Assembly (NCBI GenBank): GCA_018241505.1
Contig: JAFEDS010000014.1
Coordinates: forward strand, 22,125-86,124
DNA length: 64,000 nucleotides
Direction: 5' to 3'
DNA from: Pseudomonadota bacterium
GTDB lineage: Bacteria; Pseudomonadota; Gammaproteobacteria; Steroidobacterales; Steroidobacteraceae
Below are positions 52,601 through 61,843 of this stretch, piece after piece. Position numbers and translations under genes: made by a program. The notes under the pieces are model-generated. The model worked only from the letters and a program-made list of their open reading frames with translations. It ran no database searches and had not been told where the DNA came from. Positions within the stretch are counted from its first letter, which is position 1, and every line of letters begins with the position of its first letter.

Positions 52601-53086
52601 TCGCCCGAGCGCCTGCTCGATGAGGTCACCCTTTTTCTTCACCAGGTTGAAGCGAAGCTGCCGGCCGAACGGCAACGCATGTTGCAGGTCGCGCGCGACC
52701 GCGATGCGGCGCTGGAAGGCCGGCGCATACTCGTGGTGGAAGATGACGTGCGCAACATCTTTGCGTTGTCGAGCCTGTTGGAGCCCAAGGGGGCGGTGAT
52801 TGAAATCGCCCGCAACGGCCGGGAAGCCATCGAATCGCTGACCCGAAACTCGGATGTCGACCTGGTGCTGATGGATATCATGATGCCGGAGATGGATGGG
52901 CTCACGGCCATGCGCGAGATCCGCACCCGGCCGCAATGGAAGAAGCTGCCCATCATCGCCCTCACCGCCAAGGCAATGCGCGATGACCAGGAGAAGTCGC
53001 TGGCCGCCGGCGCCAACGACTACATTGCCAAGCCGCTGGACGTGGAGAAGCTGATGTCCCTGGTGCGTGTCTGGATGCCGAAGTAA
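49673..53086 (+). CDS. CHASE3-GAF hybrid histidine kinase with three receivers
   Basis: A 1137-residue inner-membrane hybrid kinase. TM1 about 28-46, periplasmic CHASE3 bundle with DAETGQRGYLLTGEDQYL, TM2 about 200-222, GAF (about 250-385), a long Gln/Glu-rich coiled coil (about 388-478), HisKA with H489 in NMSHELRTPL, HATPase_c with DTGIGVSE and GGTGLGLTISRDLA, then three receivers with acceptor aspartates near 799, 919 and 1068. The last receiver (MDIMMPEMDG) has the best-conserved site. ATG at 49673 with AGGA upstream. The CheR gene starts eight bases after the stop, and CheB and a REC-kinase follow. Confidence 0.93.
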   Translation: MSEASSGVEAEFRGGPRSGAPLPPGPLLAYVLKVAAVAFIALLTWQSLKARSVAAVRVTHTLQVLEQLQQIMSLAKDAETGQRGYLLTGEDQYLEPFNNAKSQFPEEMRKAFDLVDADPVQVQRLKNLDQAVKDKFAELDQTVALRGKGETSSALSVVRTDKGKVLMDRIRSVVTTMSASERSALTEKEDAWQHAEFISSAVTFGGSTLLIILIGSSAILTSRDYRARQTQAWLRTGQMAFGQRIQGEQRLERLGEHVLTFLGSFLGAKVGAMYIAEGAGVFRRFAGYAMGAGSDVVRAGEGLLGQAARDNRPIRVENVPEGYLPITSALGHGAPREILIAPATVDGTVHAVVELGFLRTLHTEDLELLHRVSEALGVAIRSSKDRTRLEELLEETQRQGEELQTQQEELRVSNEELEVQSRTLKESQAQLQSQQVELEQTNSQLEEQAQLLEHQKDDLSRAQDVLTERAAELERANQYKSEFLANMSHELRTPLNSSLILAKILADNRGGNLTAEQIKYAQTISSAGNDLLAIINDILDLSKIEAGKVDLVPETVVVARILDDLSRTFQPVAQNKGLGFEIEVAPGAPDRIDTDPQRVGQILKNLISNALKFTEAGTVTVRVFGGTNRTLCFDVHDTGIGVSEHQREIIFDAFRQADGSTHRKYGGTGLGLTISRDLARLLGGDISVVSAPGSGSTFTLTLPLAYTHNAEARVSPLAAAPTMPARSVAPPAPQRLVEDDSERIRADSRLILIVEDDPPFAAILRDLAHEQGFQCVVTHTANDALAAVATYRPKAILLDMNLPDYSGLGVLDQLKRNPQMRHIPVHVVSVADYSQEALAMGAVGYAMKPVKREQLAEALQKLEAKFSQGVRKVLVVEDDERQRESIRHLLQNDEVEITAVRAAADALSRLRTTTFDCMVMDLNLPDFSGYELLQKMAEADEVAFPPVIVYTGRSLTGDEEQRLRRFSKSIIVKDARSPERLLDEVTLFLHQVEAKLPAERQRMLQVARDRDAALEGRRILVVEDDVRNIFALSSLLEPKGAVIEIARNGREAIESLTRNSDVDLVLMDIMMPEMDGLTAMREIRTRPQWKKLPIIALTAKAMRDDQEKSLAAGANDYIAKPLDVEKLMSLVRVWMPK

Positions 53087-53093
53087 GGACGAC

Positions 53094-53921
53094 GTGGCTG
53101 CCGCTGACATCGACATAGAGCTGCATCTGTTGATTGATGCGATCTACCTGAAGTATCACTACGATTTCAGGCGGTATGCGCCAGCGTCCCTGAAGCGGCG
53201 GCTCACCGCGGCCATGTCGCGTTTCAACTGCGGGACGTTCTCCGAGCTCCAGAACCGGGTGCTGCACGATCCGACCCTGTTTCCCCTGTTGCTGGACTAC
53301 CTCACCGTGCCGGTGAGCGAAATGTTCCGCGACCCGAGCTACTACCGATCGTTGCGCACCACCGTCATTCCCTTGCTGCGCACCTACCCGTCGCTCAAGA
53401 TCTGGGTCGCCGGCTGCAGCACCGGCGAAGAAGTCTATTCGCTTGCCATCCTGTTGCGCGAGGAAGGCCTGTTGGAGCGCAGCCTGATCTACGCAACCGA
53501 CATCAACCCGAGCGTGCTGCAGAAGGCCACGGCCGGGGTGTATGAGGTCGACCGCATTGCCGGCTTCACTGAAGCCCATCGCAAATCCGGCAGCAACACC
53601 TCGCTGTCGGATTACTACACGGCCGCCTATGGCCGGGCGGTCTTCGACAAGTCATTGCGCGAGCGCATCGTGTTTTCCGATCACAGCCTCGCCACGGACA
53701 GCGTGTTTGCCGAGGTGCAACTGGTTTCCTGCCGCAATGTGCTCATCTACTTCAACCGCGACCTGCAGGACCGCGCCATCGGCTTGTTTCGCGATGCGCT
53801 GTGCCGCAAGGGCTTTCTGGGAATCGGCTCCAAGGAGTCGCTGCGCTTCAGTGCGCATCACGATTCCTTCAGCGAGTTGGTAGCCAATGATCGCATCTAC
53901 CAGAAGCGGGACGTCCTGTGA
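53094..53921 (+). CDS. CheR-type protein-glutamate methyltransferase
   Basis: A 275-residue SAM-dependent methyltransferase. The N-terminal helical domain (RYAPASLKRRLTAAMSRF) precedes the SAM-binding motif WVAGCSTGEEVYSLAILL and the catalytic-domain strand LVSCRNVLIYFN, with SKESLRFSAHHDSF at the C-terminus. This matches CheR. The GTG at 53094 sits behind AAGGA. No MCP, CheA or CheW lies in the window, so the methylated target is unknown. The stop overlaps the start of the CheB gene (GTGA). Confidence 0.93.
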   Translation: MAAADIDIELHLLIDAIYLKYHYDFRRYAPASLKRRLTAAMSRFNCGTFSELQNRVLHDPTLFPLLLDYLTVPVSEMFRDPSYYRSLRTTVIPLLRTYPSLKIWVAGCSTGEEVYSLAILLREEGLLERSLIYATDINPSVLQKATAGVYEVDRIAGFTEAHRKSGSNTSLSDYYTAAYGRAVFDKSLRERIVFSDHSLATDSVFAEVQLVSCRNVLIYFNRDLQDRAIGLFRDALCRKGFLGIGSKESLRFSAHHDSFSELVANDRIYQKRDVL

Positions 53922-54502
53922 TCGCCGCGGACAGCCTGCGCGGACGGATCGAGGCCATTGTCGTCGGTGCCTCCGCCGGCGGCGTGGAGGCCCTGGGCCT
54001 GATTCTTCCCGCCCTCCCCGCCGCGTTTCGTCCCTCCCTGCTGATTGTCCTGCACCTGCCGCGGGAGCGGCCGAGCCTCCTCGTGGAGATATACGAAAAG
54101 CGCTGTGCCCTGCCCATCCGCGAAGCCGACGACAAGGAACCGATCGAGCCGGGCACGGTGTATTTCGCGCCACCGGATTATCATATGTTAGTTGAGCGGA
54201 ACCGGCAGATTGCCCTCTCCACGGAAGAGCCGGTGCACTACTCCAGGCCTTCGGTGGATGTCCTGTTTGAGTCCGCCGCGGATGTGTACGGCAACAGGCT
54301 GTTGGGAGTCATCCTGACAGGCGCCAACCAGGACGGGGCGGCCGGCCTGCACGCGATCCACCGGGCCGGCGGTGTCACCGTGGTCCAGCAACCGGACAGC
54401 GCCAAAGTACCGCTCATGATAGTGTCCGCGTTGCAGCGCAATCCGGCGGATTTTGTCCTGTCGCTGCCCGATATCGCGGCGCTGCTCGTGGGCCTCGCTT
54501 GA
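53918..54502 (+). CDS. Stand-alone CheB methylesterase domain protein
   Basis: A 194-residue protein-glutamate methylesterase without the usual N-terminal receiver. Catalytic triad S19 in VGASAGGVEAL, H46 in HLPRER and D139 in TGANQDGA. Because the receiver is missing, it cannot be activated by direct CheA-type phosphorylation; control may come from the hybrid kinase or REC-kinase next door. GTG start overlaps the CheR stop by four bases. It reverses CheR methylation on an unknown target. Confidence 0.93.
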   Translation: MIAADSLRGRIEAIVVGASAGGVEALGLILPALPAAFRPSLLIVLHLPRERPSLLVEIYEKRCALPIREADDKEPIEPGTVYFAPPDYHMLVERNRQIALSTEEPVHYSRPSVDVLFESAADVYGNRLLGVILTGANQDGAAGLHAIHRAGGVTVVQQPDSAKVPLMIVSALQRNPADFVLSLPDIAALLVGLA

Positions 54503-54524
54503 CCGACGCCCGGCCGTGCTCGAA

Positions 54525-55616
54525 ATGGAGAGTTCAGTGAAGTGCCTGCTCGTTGATGACCTGGAGGAAAACCTGCTCGCGCTGGCGGCCTTGCTGCGGC
54601 GGCCGGACCTGGAGATCCTCAGCGCGCGCTCCGGCCGGGAGGCCCTGGAGCTGCTGCTGGTTCATGATGTCGCCTTGGCCCTCGTGGATGTGCAGATGCC
54701 GGAAATGGATGGCTTCGAGCTGGCCGAGCTCATGCGCGGCAGCGAGCGCACGCGCCAGGTACCGATTATTTTCGTGACCGCCGGGGCCCGCGATCAGCAT
54801 CGGCTGTTCAAGGGTTACGAAAGCGGCGCCGTGGACTTCCTGTTCAAGCCCATTGAGGCGCACATTCTGCAGAACAAGGCGGATGTGTTCTTTCAACTGC
54901 ACCGGCACAAACAGCAATTGGCCCGCGAGCTGCGGGAGAAGACCGAGACTCTGCGCCTGAACGAGATGCTCACGGCGGTGTTGAGTCACGACCTGCGCAG
55001 CCCCCTCAATGCCGTGCTGACATCGGCCGTGCTGATCCAACGCCGTTCCACGGAACAGCCGGTGTTGGACACCGCGGCCCGGATTCTCTCGAGCGGCAAG
55101 CGCATGAGCCGCATGATCGAGGACATGCTCGACATGGCACGCGCCCGCCTCGCCGGCGGCATTCCGATCAAGCGCGAGGCCGCCGACCTCGGCGCGCTGC
55201 TGGATCGCGTGGTGGGCGAAGTCCAGGCCGCCTGGCCGGAGCGCCGTATCGAAGTGCACAAGTCGGGCAATCTCAACGGCAACTGGGACGGCGAGCGCCT
55301 GGCACAGGTCACCGCCAACCTGTTGGGTAATGCGCTCCAACACGGGGATGAAGCCGACCGCGTGCAGGTCGATGTCGATGCCGGCAGAGCCGACGCCGTC
55401 ATCATTGCGGTGACGAACTCCGGCACCATTCCGGCCGACCTGCTACCGCAGCTATTTGATCCCTTCCGCGGCACTCAGCGCCAGGCTGGCCGTGCCGAAG
55501 GACTCGGGCTGGGGCTGTACATTGTGCAGCAGATCATTCTCGCGCACGGCGGCAGCGTCGATGTGCAGTCCGGCGAAAACAACCGGACCACCTTCACAGT
55601 CTCGATTCCGCGCTAG
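54525..55616 (+). CDS. REC-HisKA-HATPase histidine kinase
   Basis: A 363-residue soluble kinase with an N-terminal receiver (D55 in [11 protein letters not shown], lysine in FLFKPIE), a short coiled linker, HisKA with H155 in [10 protein letters not shown] and an HATPase_c domain ([22 protein letters not shown]). The N box is less canonical, and the G1 box reads TNSGT rather than DxGxG, so ATP binding may be atypical. ATG 54525 or GTG 54537 (behind GGAGAG) are both possible starts. It closes the hybrid kinase-CheR-CheB unit and its last four bases overlap the convergent aminotransferase gene. Confidence 0.9.
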   Translation: MESSVKCLLVDDLEENLLALAALLRRPDLEILSARSGREALELLLVHDVALALVDVQMPEMDGFELAELMRGSERTRQVPIIFVTAGARDQHRLFKGYESGAVDFLFKPIEAHILQNKADVFFQLHRHKQQLARELREKTETLRLNEMLTAVLSHDLRSPLNAVLTSAVLIQRRSTEQPVLDTAARILSSGKRMSRMIEDMLDMARARLAGGIPIKREAADLGALLDRVVGEVQAAWPERRIEVHKSGNLNGNWDGERLAQVTANLLGNALQHGDEADRVQVDVDAGRADAVIIAVTNSGTIPADLLPQLFDPFRGTQRQAGRAEGLGLGLYIVQQIILAHGGSVDVQSGENNRTTFTVSIPR

Positions 55617-56869
55617 AGCGTCTTCAAGACTTGCGCAAAGCGCTGGATTTCGGCAACCGTGTTGTAATGCACGAGCGACACCCGGACCATCCCGGTTTCC
55701 TTTGCCAGCCCCATGCGCTGCATCAGCCGCGGCGCATACATATGGCCGTCGCGGATGCCGATTCCGGCACGCGCGGCGGTTTCCGTCACGGCCTGCGGCA
55801 ACACGCCCGGTATGTTGAAACAGATCGTGGGCACGCGCTCGCCGATCCGCGCCTCCGAATCGACGCCATAGATGACGGCTTTGCGGTCCTTCAACACACG
55901 CAGCAACTCAATGGACAACGTCTGCTCGTAAGCCCGGATGGCGCCCATGGCAAACCGGGTATCTTCCGCCAGGGTGCCGCTCTTGCCTGACAGCATCCGT
56001 CCCACCTGTGCCAGGTAGTTGATGGCCGCATCCATGCCCGCGACGTTTTCATAAATAAATGTGCCGGCCTCAATTTTTCCCGGCGGCTCATCCGGAATGA
56101 AGTCCTCCCGGAAAGTGGGCAATGACATCAACAGGTCGTAGCGCCCGTACATGAATCCCATGTGCGGCGCAAAGATCTTATAGCCGGAGCAAACGAGGTA
56201 GTCGCAGTCGAACGCCTGCACGTCCATCTGACCGTGCGGGCCGTAGTGCACACTGTCCAGGAAGATCTCCGCGCCCGCGGCGTGCGCGGCATCAGCGGCA
56301 GCACGCACATCAACAATGGAGCCAAGCGCATTGGATGTCAGAGTGCACGCGACCAGGCGCGTGCGAGAATTCAGTAACGGCTTCAGGTCATCGACGTGCA
56401 GGCAGCCGTCGTCACGCATCTTCCACCAGACAAATTTCGCGCCCATGCGCTCGAGAACCAGCCAGGTGGCGATGTTGGCTTCGTGATCGAGGTCGGTGAT
56501 GATGATTTCATTGCGCTTGTCGAGCGTCATCCCGATGGCGAGGCTGATGATGCGGATGAAGGAAGTTGCGTTCATGCCGAAGGCAATTTCTTCCGGCCGC
56601 TTCGCGTTGATGAAGGCGGCGACACTGGCACGCGCCCGTGCGATCGTCTCATCAACCGCCATGCTCTGACGGTAGCGGCCGCCGCGCTGCACGTTGTGAT
56701 CGATCAGGTGGAAGTTGACCGCGTCCAACACCATCTGCGGCACCTGGGCGCCGGCAGCGTTGTCGAAAAAAATCCCGGCCCCCGCGTGTTGCAACGCCGG
56801 AAATTGCTTGCGCAGGGTTTCGGCTGGAAACGCCGCCGAGGAGCCAGCCATCCGTGCGTTCATCATCAT
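55613..56869 (-). CDS. Class V PLP enzyme, VC1184-type cysteine-desulfurase-like
   Basis: A 418-residue fold-type I PLP protein. N-terminal [18 protein letters not shown] and [11 protein letters not shown] match the VC1184 subfamily; PLP ligands are D205 and H208, with Schiff-base K231 in [11 protein letters not shown]. Where SufS-like desulfurases have RTGHHC, this protein reads RDGHMY (373-378), so the persulfide cysteine is missing and sulfur transfer is doubtful. Reaction unknown: a lyase, epimerase or aminotransferase is possible. It is the last gene of the leftward cluster, 46 bases after the other class V gene. The ATG run at its start leaves a few codons of uncertainty. Confidence 0.87.
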   Translation of the reverse strand: MMMNARMAGSSAAFPAETLRKQFPALQHAGAGIFFDNAAGAQVPQMVLDAVNFHLIDHNVQRGGRYRQSMAVDETIARARASVAAFINAKRPEEIAFGMNATSFIRIISLAIGMTLDKRNEIIITDLDHEANIATWLVLERMGAKFVWWKMRDDGCLHVDDLKPLLNSRTRLVACTLTSNALGSIVDVRAAADAAHAAGAEIFLDSVHYGPHGQMDVQAFDCDYLVCSGYKIFAPHMGFMYGRYDLLMSLPTFREDFIPDEPPGKIEAGTFIYENVAGMDAAINYLAQVGRMLSGKSGTLAEDTRFAMGAIRAYEQTLSIELLRVLKDRKAVIYGVDSEARIGERVPTICFNIPGVLPQAVTETAARAGIGIRDGHMYAPRLMQRMGLAKETGMVRVSLVHYNTVAEIQRFAQVLKTL

Positions 56870-56915
56870 TCTCCGTTGAGGTTTGAATGAATGATACTGG
56901 ACAGCCCGGCGCTCT

Positions 56916-58064
56916 CTAAGGACGAAATTCGGCCCGGTGGCCTAGAAGTGCCTGCACGATCGCATCGACATCCTTTTCATTGTTATAGAAATGAAAAGTT
57001 GCCCGCAGATTATCGTCCCGGAACGAGGTGACAATATCCTGCTCCGTCAGCCTCGCAAACAACTGCGCCACCTGGTTCGCCCGGACACAGATCATCGGCC
57101 CATGGCGCTCGTCCTCGCGCGGCGTAATGCTCGGCCAGTCGATTTCCTGGAGCCGATCCATGTACAACCGCGTGAGATACCTGACCCGTTCCTCGATCAC
57201 ATCCGTGCCGACCTCGAGGATGATCTTCAGCCCCGCCTCCACCGCGTAGCAATTGACCACGGCCGGCGTTCCGGCCTCGAAGCGCCGCGCCGTCGGTGAC
57301 GGACGGTTCGCGGTAATGTCCATGGCGGTGATGTTCGCCTGCGCGAACCAACCCGAGTTGGTGGGGGTCAGCTCCGGAATCAACTCCTGGCGCGCATACA
57401 GGAAGCCGAGGCCCGCGGTTCCCAACAGGTATTTCAGCATCCCGCCCACGGCGAAATCGACATCGAGCTTCTTGACATCGACGGTCATGGAGCCGACGGC
57501 CTGGTAGCAATCCAGCATCACCTTCGCGCCGCGCGCATGGGCGAGCTCGACGATCCCGGCAATATCGAGCTTCGCGCCGTTGCGGAAACAGACGTGAGTG
57601 ACTGCAACAATCTGCGTCTCTTCGTCGATGGCCTGCTCGAAATGCTCCAGGGGAATGTAGCCATTCGCGTCCCGATGCACGTGGACGACGCGGGCGCCGC
57701 GCAACTCCTGCGCGTGCCAGATCTGGGCGTTGGTGGGAAACTCAAAGTCGCTGATCACGACTTTGTTGCGCTTGCCGGTAAAGTTGCAGGCGCTGGCCAG
57801 GGCGTTGATTCCGGCGGACGCGGAGGCGGTCACGGCGATTTCATCCGGCTGCGCGCGCAACACCTGCGCCATGAGCGACCGCACCGCCTCGTTCTTCATC
57901 ACCCAAACATCCCAGTTCGCGCCGACGAGCAACCGGTCATCCATGTAGTTGTTGATTGCCTCCTTCACACTGTCCGCGAGCGCACAGTAGGAGCCGCTGT
58001 TCAGATACGTCTTGCGCTCCAGCACGGGAAAACGGCTGCGCAGCCCTTTGAAGTCGGTAATCAT
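56916..58064 (-). CDS. Class V PLP enzyme (isopenicillin-epimerase/kynureninase-like)
   Basis: A 382-residue PLP enzyme, different from its neighbour. Landmarks: [30 protein letters not shown] (phosphate binding), D185 and Q188 in [10 protein letters not shown], and K211 in [19 protein letters not shown]. The layout fits the class V group containing kynureninase and CefD-like epimerases; the exact reaction cannot be read. The ATG at 58064 overlaps the permease stop as ATGA, giving translational coupling, so its substrate is probably what that permease imports. Confidence 0.87.
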   Translation of the reverse strand: MITDFKGLRSRFPVLERKTYLNSGSYCALADSVKEAINNYMDDRLLVGANWDVWVMKNEAVRSLMAQVLRAQPDEIAVTASASAGINALASACNFTGKRNKVVISDFEFPTNAQIWHAQELRGARVVHVHRDANGYIPLEHFEQAIDEETQIVAVTHVCFRNGAKLDIAGIVELAHARGAKVMLDCYQAVGSMTVDVKKLDVDFAVGGMLKYLLGTAGLGFLYARQELIPELTPTNSGWFAQANITAMDITANRPSPTARRFEAGTPAVVNCYAVEAGLKIILEVGTDVIEERVRYLTRLYMDRLQEIDWPSITPREDERHGPMICVRANQVAQLFARLTEQDIVTSFRDDNLRATFHFYNNEKDVDAIVQALLGHRAEFRP

Positions 58065-59425
58065 TTGTTTACTCTCGCCCATACGAAATACGCTGCCGAG
58101 ATCAGCAGCATCCAGGGAATGCCGAACTCCCAGGAGACGTTGTAGTCACTGCTCAACCCCATGGTGATGAGCACCGCTGCCAGCATCAGCAAGCCGAATA
58201 TCTGCATCCAGGGAAACAGCGGCATGCGCACAGGCAGCTTGCTGGCATCATGGTGCCGCCGGAAACTGAGGTGACTGACCAGGATCATCATCCAGACCAC
58301 GATGGCCGCGAACAGGGCAACACCCAGCAGGTAGTTGTAGGCACGCGGCGTGTAAATCGACACCCCGGCGGCCATGAGAATGCACGCCCCCGAGGTCAGG
58401 ATGGCAGCAACCGGCGTGCCGTTCCTGCTCAGCTTGCCGAGAAATTGGGGCGCATAACGGCCCCGCGACAGCGAGAACAACATCCGGGAACACAGGTACA
58501 CATTGGTGTTCATGCTGGACAAGGCGGCGCTGATCACCACGAAGTTCATGATTCCCGCGGCATGGCGTATTCCGGAGTGTGCGAACACGCTGACGAACGG
58601 ACTCTGCGCGACCACTTTCACGCCGGTCGCCGTCCAAGGAACGGTTGTCACAATGATCAACAGCGCCAGCAGGTAGAAGGAGAACAGGCGGAACACCATG
58701 GTGCGCAAGGCCGCGGGAATGGCCACCTGGGGGTTCTGCGCCTCACCCGAGGTGACGGCAATCACTTCGATGCCATTGAACGAGAAGATGCCGACAATGA
58801 CCGCCATCCACACGCCACTGAAACCGTTCGGCAGGAACCCGCCCGGCAAGCCGGTCAGGTTGTGAAAGCCGGTGGCGGGCCGGCCGATACCAAAAATCGT
58901 GACCGCGCCCAGGATGATAAACAACACAATCGCGGTGACCTTGATGGTCGAGAACCAGAATTCGATGGTGCCGAAGTTGTTGACTGAGCGGGAGTTGAAA
59001 TACAGCAGGATCAGGCAGAATCCCAAGGACCACATCCACACCGGGACGTCCGGGAACCAGAATGTCATGTACAGGCCCGCGGCGACCGCCTCGCCGCCGA
59101 TCGCAATGACCTGGGCGATCCAGTAGGTGTAACGCACTACGAACCCGGCCCACGGGTTGAGGTAGGTCTCTGCGTAGGTGCCGAAAGAGCCGGCGGTGGG
59201 ATGCACCACCGCCATTTCGGACAGGCTGAAAACCATCACCAGCGCCACGGCACCCGCCAGGGCGTAGCTGAGCACGACCGCGGGCCCCGCCGATCCGATG
59301 GCGATGCCACTGCCCATGAAAAGACCCGTACCAATGGCGCCCCCGAGGCCGATCATGACGATCTGCGCCTTGGAGAGCCCGCGGTTCAGACCGCCTTCGC
59401 GTTCGCTGATGGAGGATACGTTCAT
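58061..59425 (-). CDS. APC family amino acid permease
   Basis: A 454-residue 12-TM inner-membrane transporter of the amino-acid transporter (AAT/ProY/GabP-like) branch. Signatures: SKAQIVMIGLGGAIGTGLFMGSG in TM1, MAVVHPTAGSFGTYAETYLN, FSFNGIEVIAVTSGEAQNP and TNVYLCSRMLFSLSRG. Length is typical. It should import an amino acid or amino-acid-like compound. A long hairpin lies just upstream of its ATG, and its stop overlaps the next gene. It is the transport step of the TonB/cupin/PLP cluster. Confidence 0.93.
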   Translation of the reverse strand: MNVSSISEREGGLNRGLSKAQIVMIGLGGAIGTGLFMGSGIAIGSAGPAVVLSYALAGAVALVMVFSLSEMAVVHPTAGSFGTYAETYLNPWAGFVVRYTYWIAQVIAIGGEAVAAGLYMTFWFPDVPVWMWSLGFCLILLYFNSRSVNNFGTIEFWFSTIKVTAIVLFIILGAVTIFGIGRPATGFHNLTGLPGGFLPNGFSGVWMAVIVGIFSFNGIEVIAVTSGEAQNPQVAIPAALRTMVFRLFSFYLLALLIIVTTVPWTATGVKVVAQSPFVSVFAHSGIRHAAGIMNFVVISAALSSMNTNVYLCSRMLFSLSRGRYAPQFLGKLSRNGTPVAAILTSGACILMAAGVSIYTPRAYNYLLGVALFAAIVVWMMILVSHLSFRRHHDASKLPVRMPLFPWMQIFGLLMLAAVLITMGLSSDYNVSWEFGIPWMLLISAAYFVWARVNK

Positions 59426-59431
59426 AAAGTG

Positions 59432-59493
59432 TCCGGACCTGTACCCGGATCGGTCGCGTTCCGCGTCACGACCGAAACCGGGTACAGGCCGGA
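59432..59493. promoter_or_regulatory. Long inverted repeat between TonB receptor and permease
   Basis: Arms 59432-59456 and 59469-59493 pair over about 23 bp (5 bp, one bulged base, 11 bp containing CCTGTACCCGG, a small internal loop, 7 bp) with a 12-base loop. It fills most of the 89-bp gap between the receptor stop and permease start. No T-tract follows in either direction. It may attenuate transcription or protect the mRNA so that receptor and permease are made at different levels, or act as a protein-binding site. Confidence 0.7.
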
Positions 59494-59514
59494 TATCGAC
59501 AAGGTACTAGAAAC

Positions 59515-61806
59515 TCAGAACTTGCGGGTGACTGTTATCCCAACGGTCCGGGGCCGCACGGTGAGCAGCGCGTGCGGGTCCTGAGTCGAGTTGATCGCCG
59601 ACACTTCCGCCCGTTTATCCGTGATGTTGCGGGCGAACGCCGCCACCGTCCACGGACCATTGATGACTCCGAGCCGCAGATTGACCAGGGTGTACGGCTT
59701 CAACACGAGGTTGAAGTCCTTGTTGGAGGCGAAGTAGGCATCCACGGAATCACGATAGGTCACATCGACCGCGCCCAGGCCTTCCCAGTCGCCGGAGATC
59801 GGCCGGGTGTAGTTCAAACCAATGTTGAACTGCATTTTCGGCACGTTCGGAATGTCATCTCCAGTACGGCCCAACGTATTGTTCAACGCGTACTGATCGG
59901 CCGAGGCGCCCTCCACGAGGAACGCATCCTGGTACGAGCCGGCCAACGTCGCCGTCAAATACTCCATCGGCCGGGCCGTCAGCTCGAACTCAACGCCCTT
60001 CACGTGCGCGCGGCCCGCGTTCCCGAGGTAGACGAACGCCGCATCCGCCGTGGTTTCCTGCACCTGGATGTTGTCCCAGCGGATGAAATAACCGTCCACC
60101 TGGTATTCGAGGCTGTTGTTGAACAACCGGCCCTTGAGGCCCGCCTCGAAATTGGTCAGTGAGTCGGGCGCGTAGGCCTTCGGAATCGGCTCGAACGGCT
60201 CGCTGACGGCGTTCAAGCCGCCGCTGCGGAAACCGGTCGAGATGGTTTCATAGGCCAGCACGGCGTCACTGAACTTGTAGCTGATGTTCTCCTTCCAGGT
60301 GATCTTGTTGAAGGTCTGTTGCGGGTCGGGGATCGGTACCAGGTTCGGCGCATCAGGCGGAAAGCCGCCGAACGGATGGGTCTGAGTCTGCACGCCGTTC
60401 AAAGTCTCGGTGAAGTAGCGGATGCCCGCGATGGCCGTCAACGCATCGGTGGCCTTCCAGGTCACTTCGCCGAAACCGGCCCATTGGGTGGTGGTACGCG
60501 AGTCGGTGCGGCCGAAGAAGGTGTTGCCATTCGGGCTGCCCAGCGCGTCGTCGCTGTTGGCTGAGCTGAAGGGACCATTCACCAGGCCGAAGTCATTTGT
60601 TTTGATGACCTCGACCGCCAGGTCCTGCTTCTCGTGCTCGCGATAGCCGCCGATGACAAAGTTCACCGGCAAATCGAGCTGGCTCGCATAGCGCAACTCG
60701 CTGGAATTGACGCGCCGCGTACGCGGTTCCAGCGTCTCGGCCGGAATCGGCACATCGAAAGACACCAGGATGGGCGTCGAATCGAAGGTGAAGCCGGTCG
60801 TGCGGTTGAACTGGTTGCTGGTCGCTGTCACGGTGCCATGGTGAGTGTCGTAGGTCACCGTTGCGCCGAAGACCTGCAGATTGTCAGTCCAGGGGCTTTG
60901 CGTCACGTCCGTGTTGCACAAGTCGCAACCCTGAACCGGCGCAATCGGTCCGCCGTTGAACGCGGTGATGCCGGCGGGCGTCCAGCGGGACGAGCCTCCC
61001 GACTTTTCGGTCTGCTTGGTGTAGTTGGCATCGATCGTCAGCTCTTCGAACGGCTGATAGCGGACAGCCACCCTTGCGCCGCCGACGTCGTCGTCATTGA
61101 CGCCCTTGATCAGACCCACGGTACCGACGCGCGTCTGATCCACATAACCTGCGTTGTAGAGCTTCCAGCCAACGGCCCTGACAGCCAACACTCCATCAAT
61201 GATGGGCAGATTGACCGCACCGTTGAAATTGTAGTTTTCCTTCGGGGTATGGCTCGTGTTCGAGTACTCGGCGGTGCCATAACCTTCGACGGTGCTGAGA
61301 TTGGGCAGCTTCGGCATGAATCGAATGGTGCCGCTCATGGAGCTGGCGCCGTACAGAGTGCCCTGAGGTCCGCGCAGTACCTCGACGCGATCGAGGTCGT
61401 ACAGGCGGATGTCGGTTTCGAATCCGCCGCCATCATCAGCGTTCGAGCCGCTGATCACCGCTTCGCCATAGTAGACGCCGGTTGTGGACGCACCGGTTGA
61501 GTTGATACCGCGGATGACGTACTTCTTGTCGCCGGGACCCAGGTCCTGGATCGACAGGCCGGGAATATCGCCGGCAATGTCCATGATTTCAGCAGCGCCA
61601 TCCTTCTGCAGGGCATCGCCCGAGAGCGCCTGGATCGACGCCGGTGTGTCTAACACCTTGGTTGCGTTCAGCTTGTTGGCCGTCACCACGACTTCCGTGA
61701 GCTCGGCGCTGTCGGAAGCGGGTGCATCCGCGGCCACCGCGGCGCCGGCGGACAGGATACTGGCAACAGAAATCGCGATGATTCGTGAGCCGTTGTTGTT
61801 TGGCAC
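59515..61806 (-). CDS. TonB-dependent receptor
   Basis: A 763-residue outer-membrane receptor. Signal peptide to about residue 26 (AAVAA), TonB-box-like LTEVVVTANK, plug domain with YVIRGINSTGASTTGVYYGE and RVEVLRGPQGTLYGASSMSGTIR, then a beta-barrel ending in the canonical VGITVTRKF with terminal Phe. The type is the common receptor of nutrient-scavenging proteobacteria (iron complexes, sterols, oligosaccharides, peptides). A C-x2-C pair sits in an extracellular loop (GCDLCN). It lies 37 bases after the CDGSH-cupin gene and should import the cluster's substrate across the outer membrane. Confidence 0.94.
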   Translation of the reverse strand: MPNNNGSRIIAISVASILSAGAAVAADAPASDSAELTEVVVTANKLNATKVLDTPASIQALSGDALQKDGAAEIMDIAGDIPGLSIQDLGPGDKKYVIRGINSTGASTTGVYYGEAVISGSNADDGGGFETDIRLYDLDRVEVLRGPQGTLYGASSMSGTIRFMPKLPNLSTVEGYGTAEYSNTSHTPKENYNFNGAVNLPIIDGVLAVRAVGWKLYNAGYVDQTRVGTVGLIKGVNDDDVGGARVAVRYQPFEELTIDANYTKQTEKSGGSSRWTPAGITAFNGGPIAPVQGCDLCNTDVTQSPWTDNLQVFGATVTYDTHHGTVTATSNQFNRTTGFTFDSTPILVSFDVPIPAETLEPRTRRVNSSELRYASQLDLPVNFVIGGYREHEKQDLAVEVIKTNDFGLVNGPFSSANSDDALGSPNGNTFFGRTDSRTTTQWAGFGEVTWKATDALTAIAGIRYFTETLNGVQTQTHPFGGFPPDAPNLVPIPDPQQTFNKITWKENISYKFSDAVLAYETISTGFRSGGLNAVSEPFEPIPKAYAPDSLTNFEAGLKGRLFNNSLEYQVDGYFIRWDNIQVQETTADAAFVYLGNAGRAHVKGVEFELTARPMEYLTATLAGSYQDAFLVEGASADQYALNNTLGRTGDDIPNVPKMQFNIGLNYTRPISGDWEGLGAVDVTYRDSVDAYFASNKDFNLVLKPYTLVNLRLGVINGPWTVAAFARNITDKRAEVSAINSTQDPHALLTVRPRTVGITVTRKF

Positions 61807-61843
61807 GATTTTCAGACCCCTGATTGTGTGACGCCCGCGGCGT

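Noticed and set aside
53094-54502. Classical chemotaxis operon
   Set aside because: Only CheR and CheB domains are present; CheA, CheW, CheY-motor partners and MCPs are absent, so a motility role is not supported.
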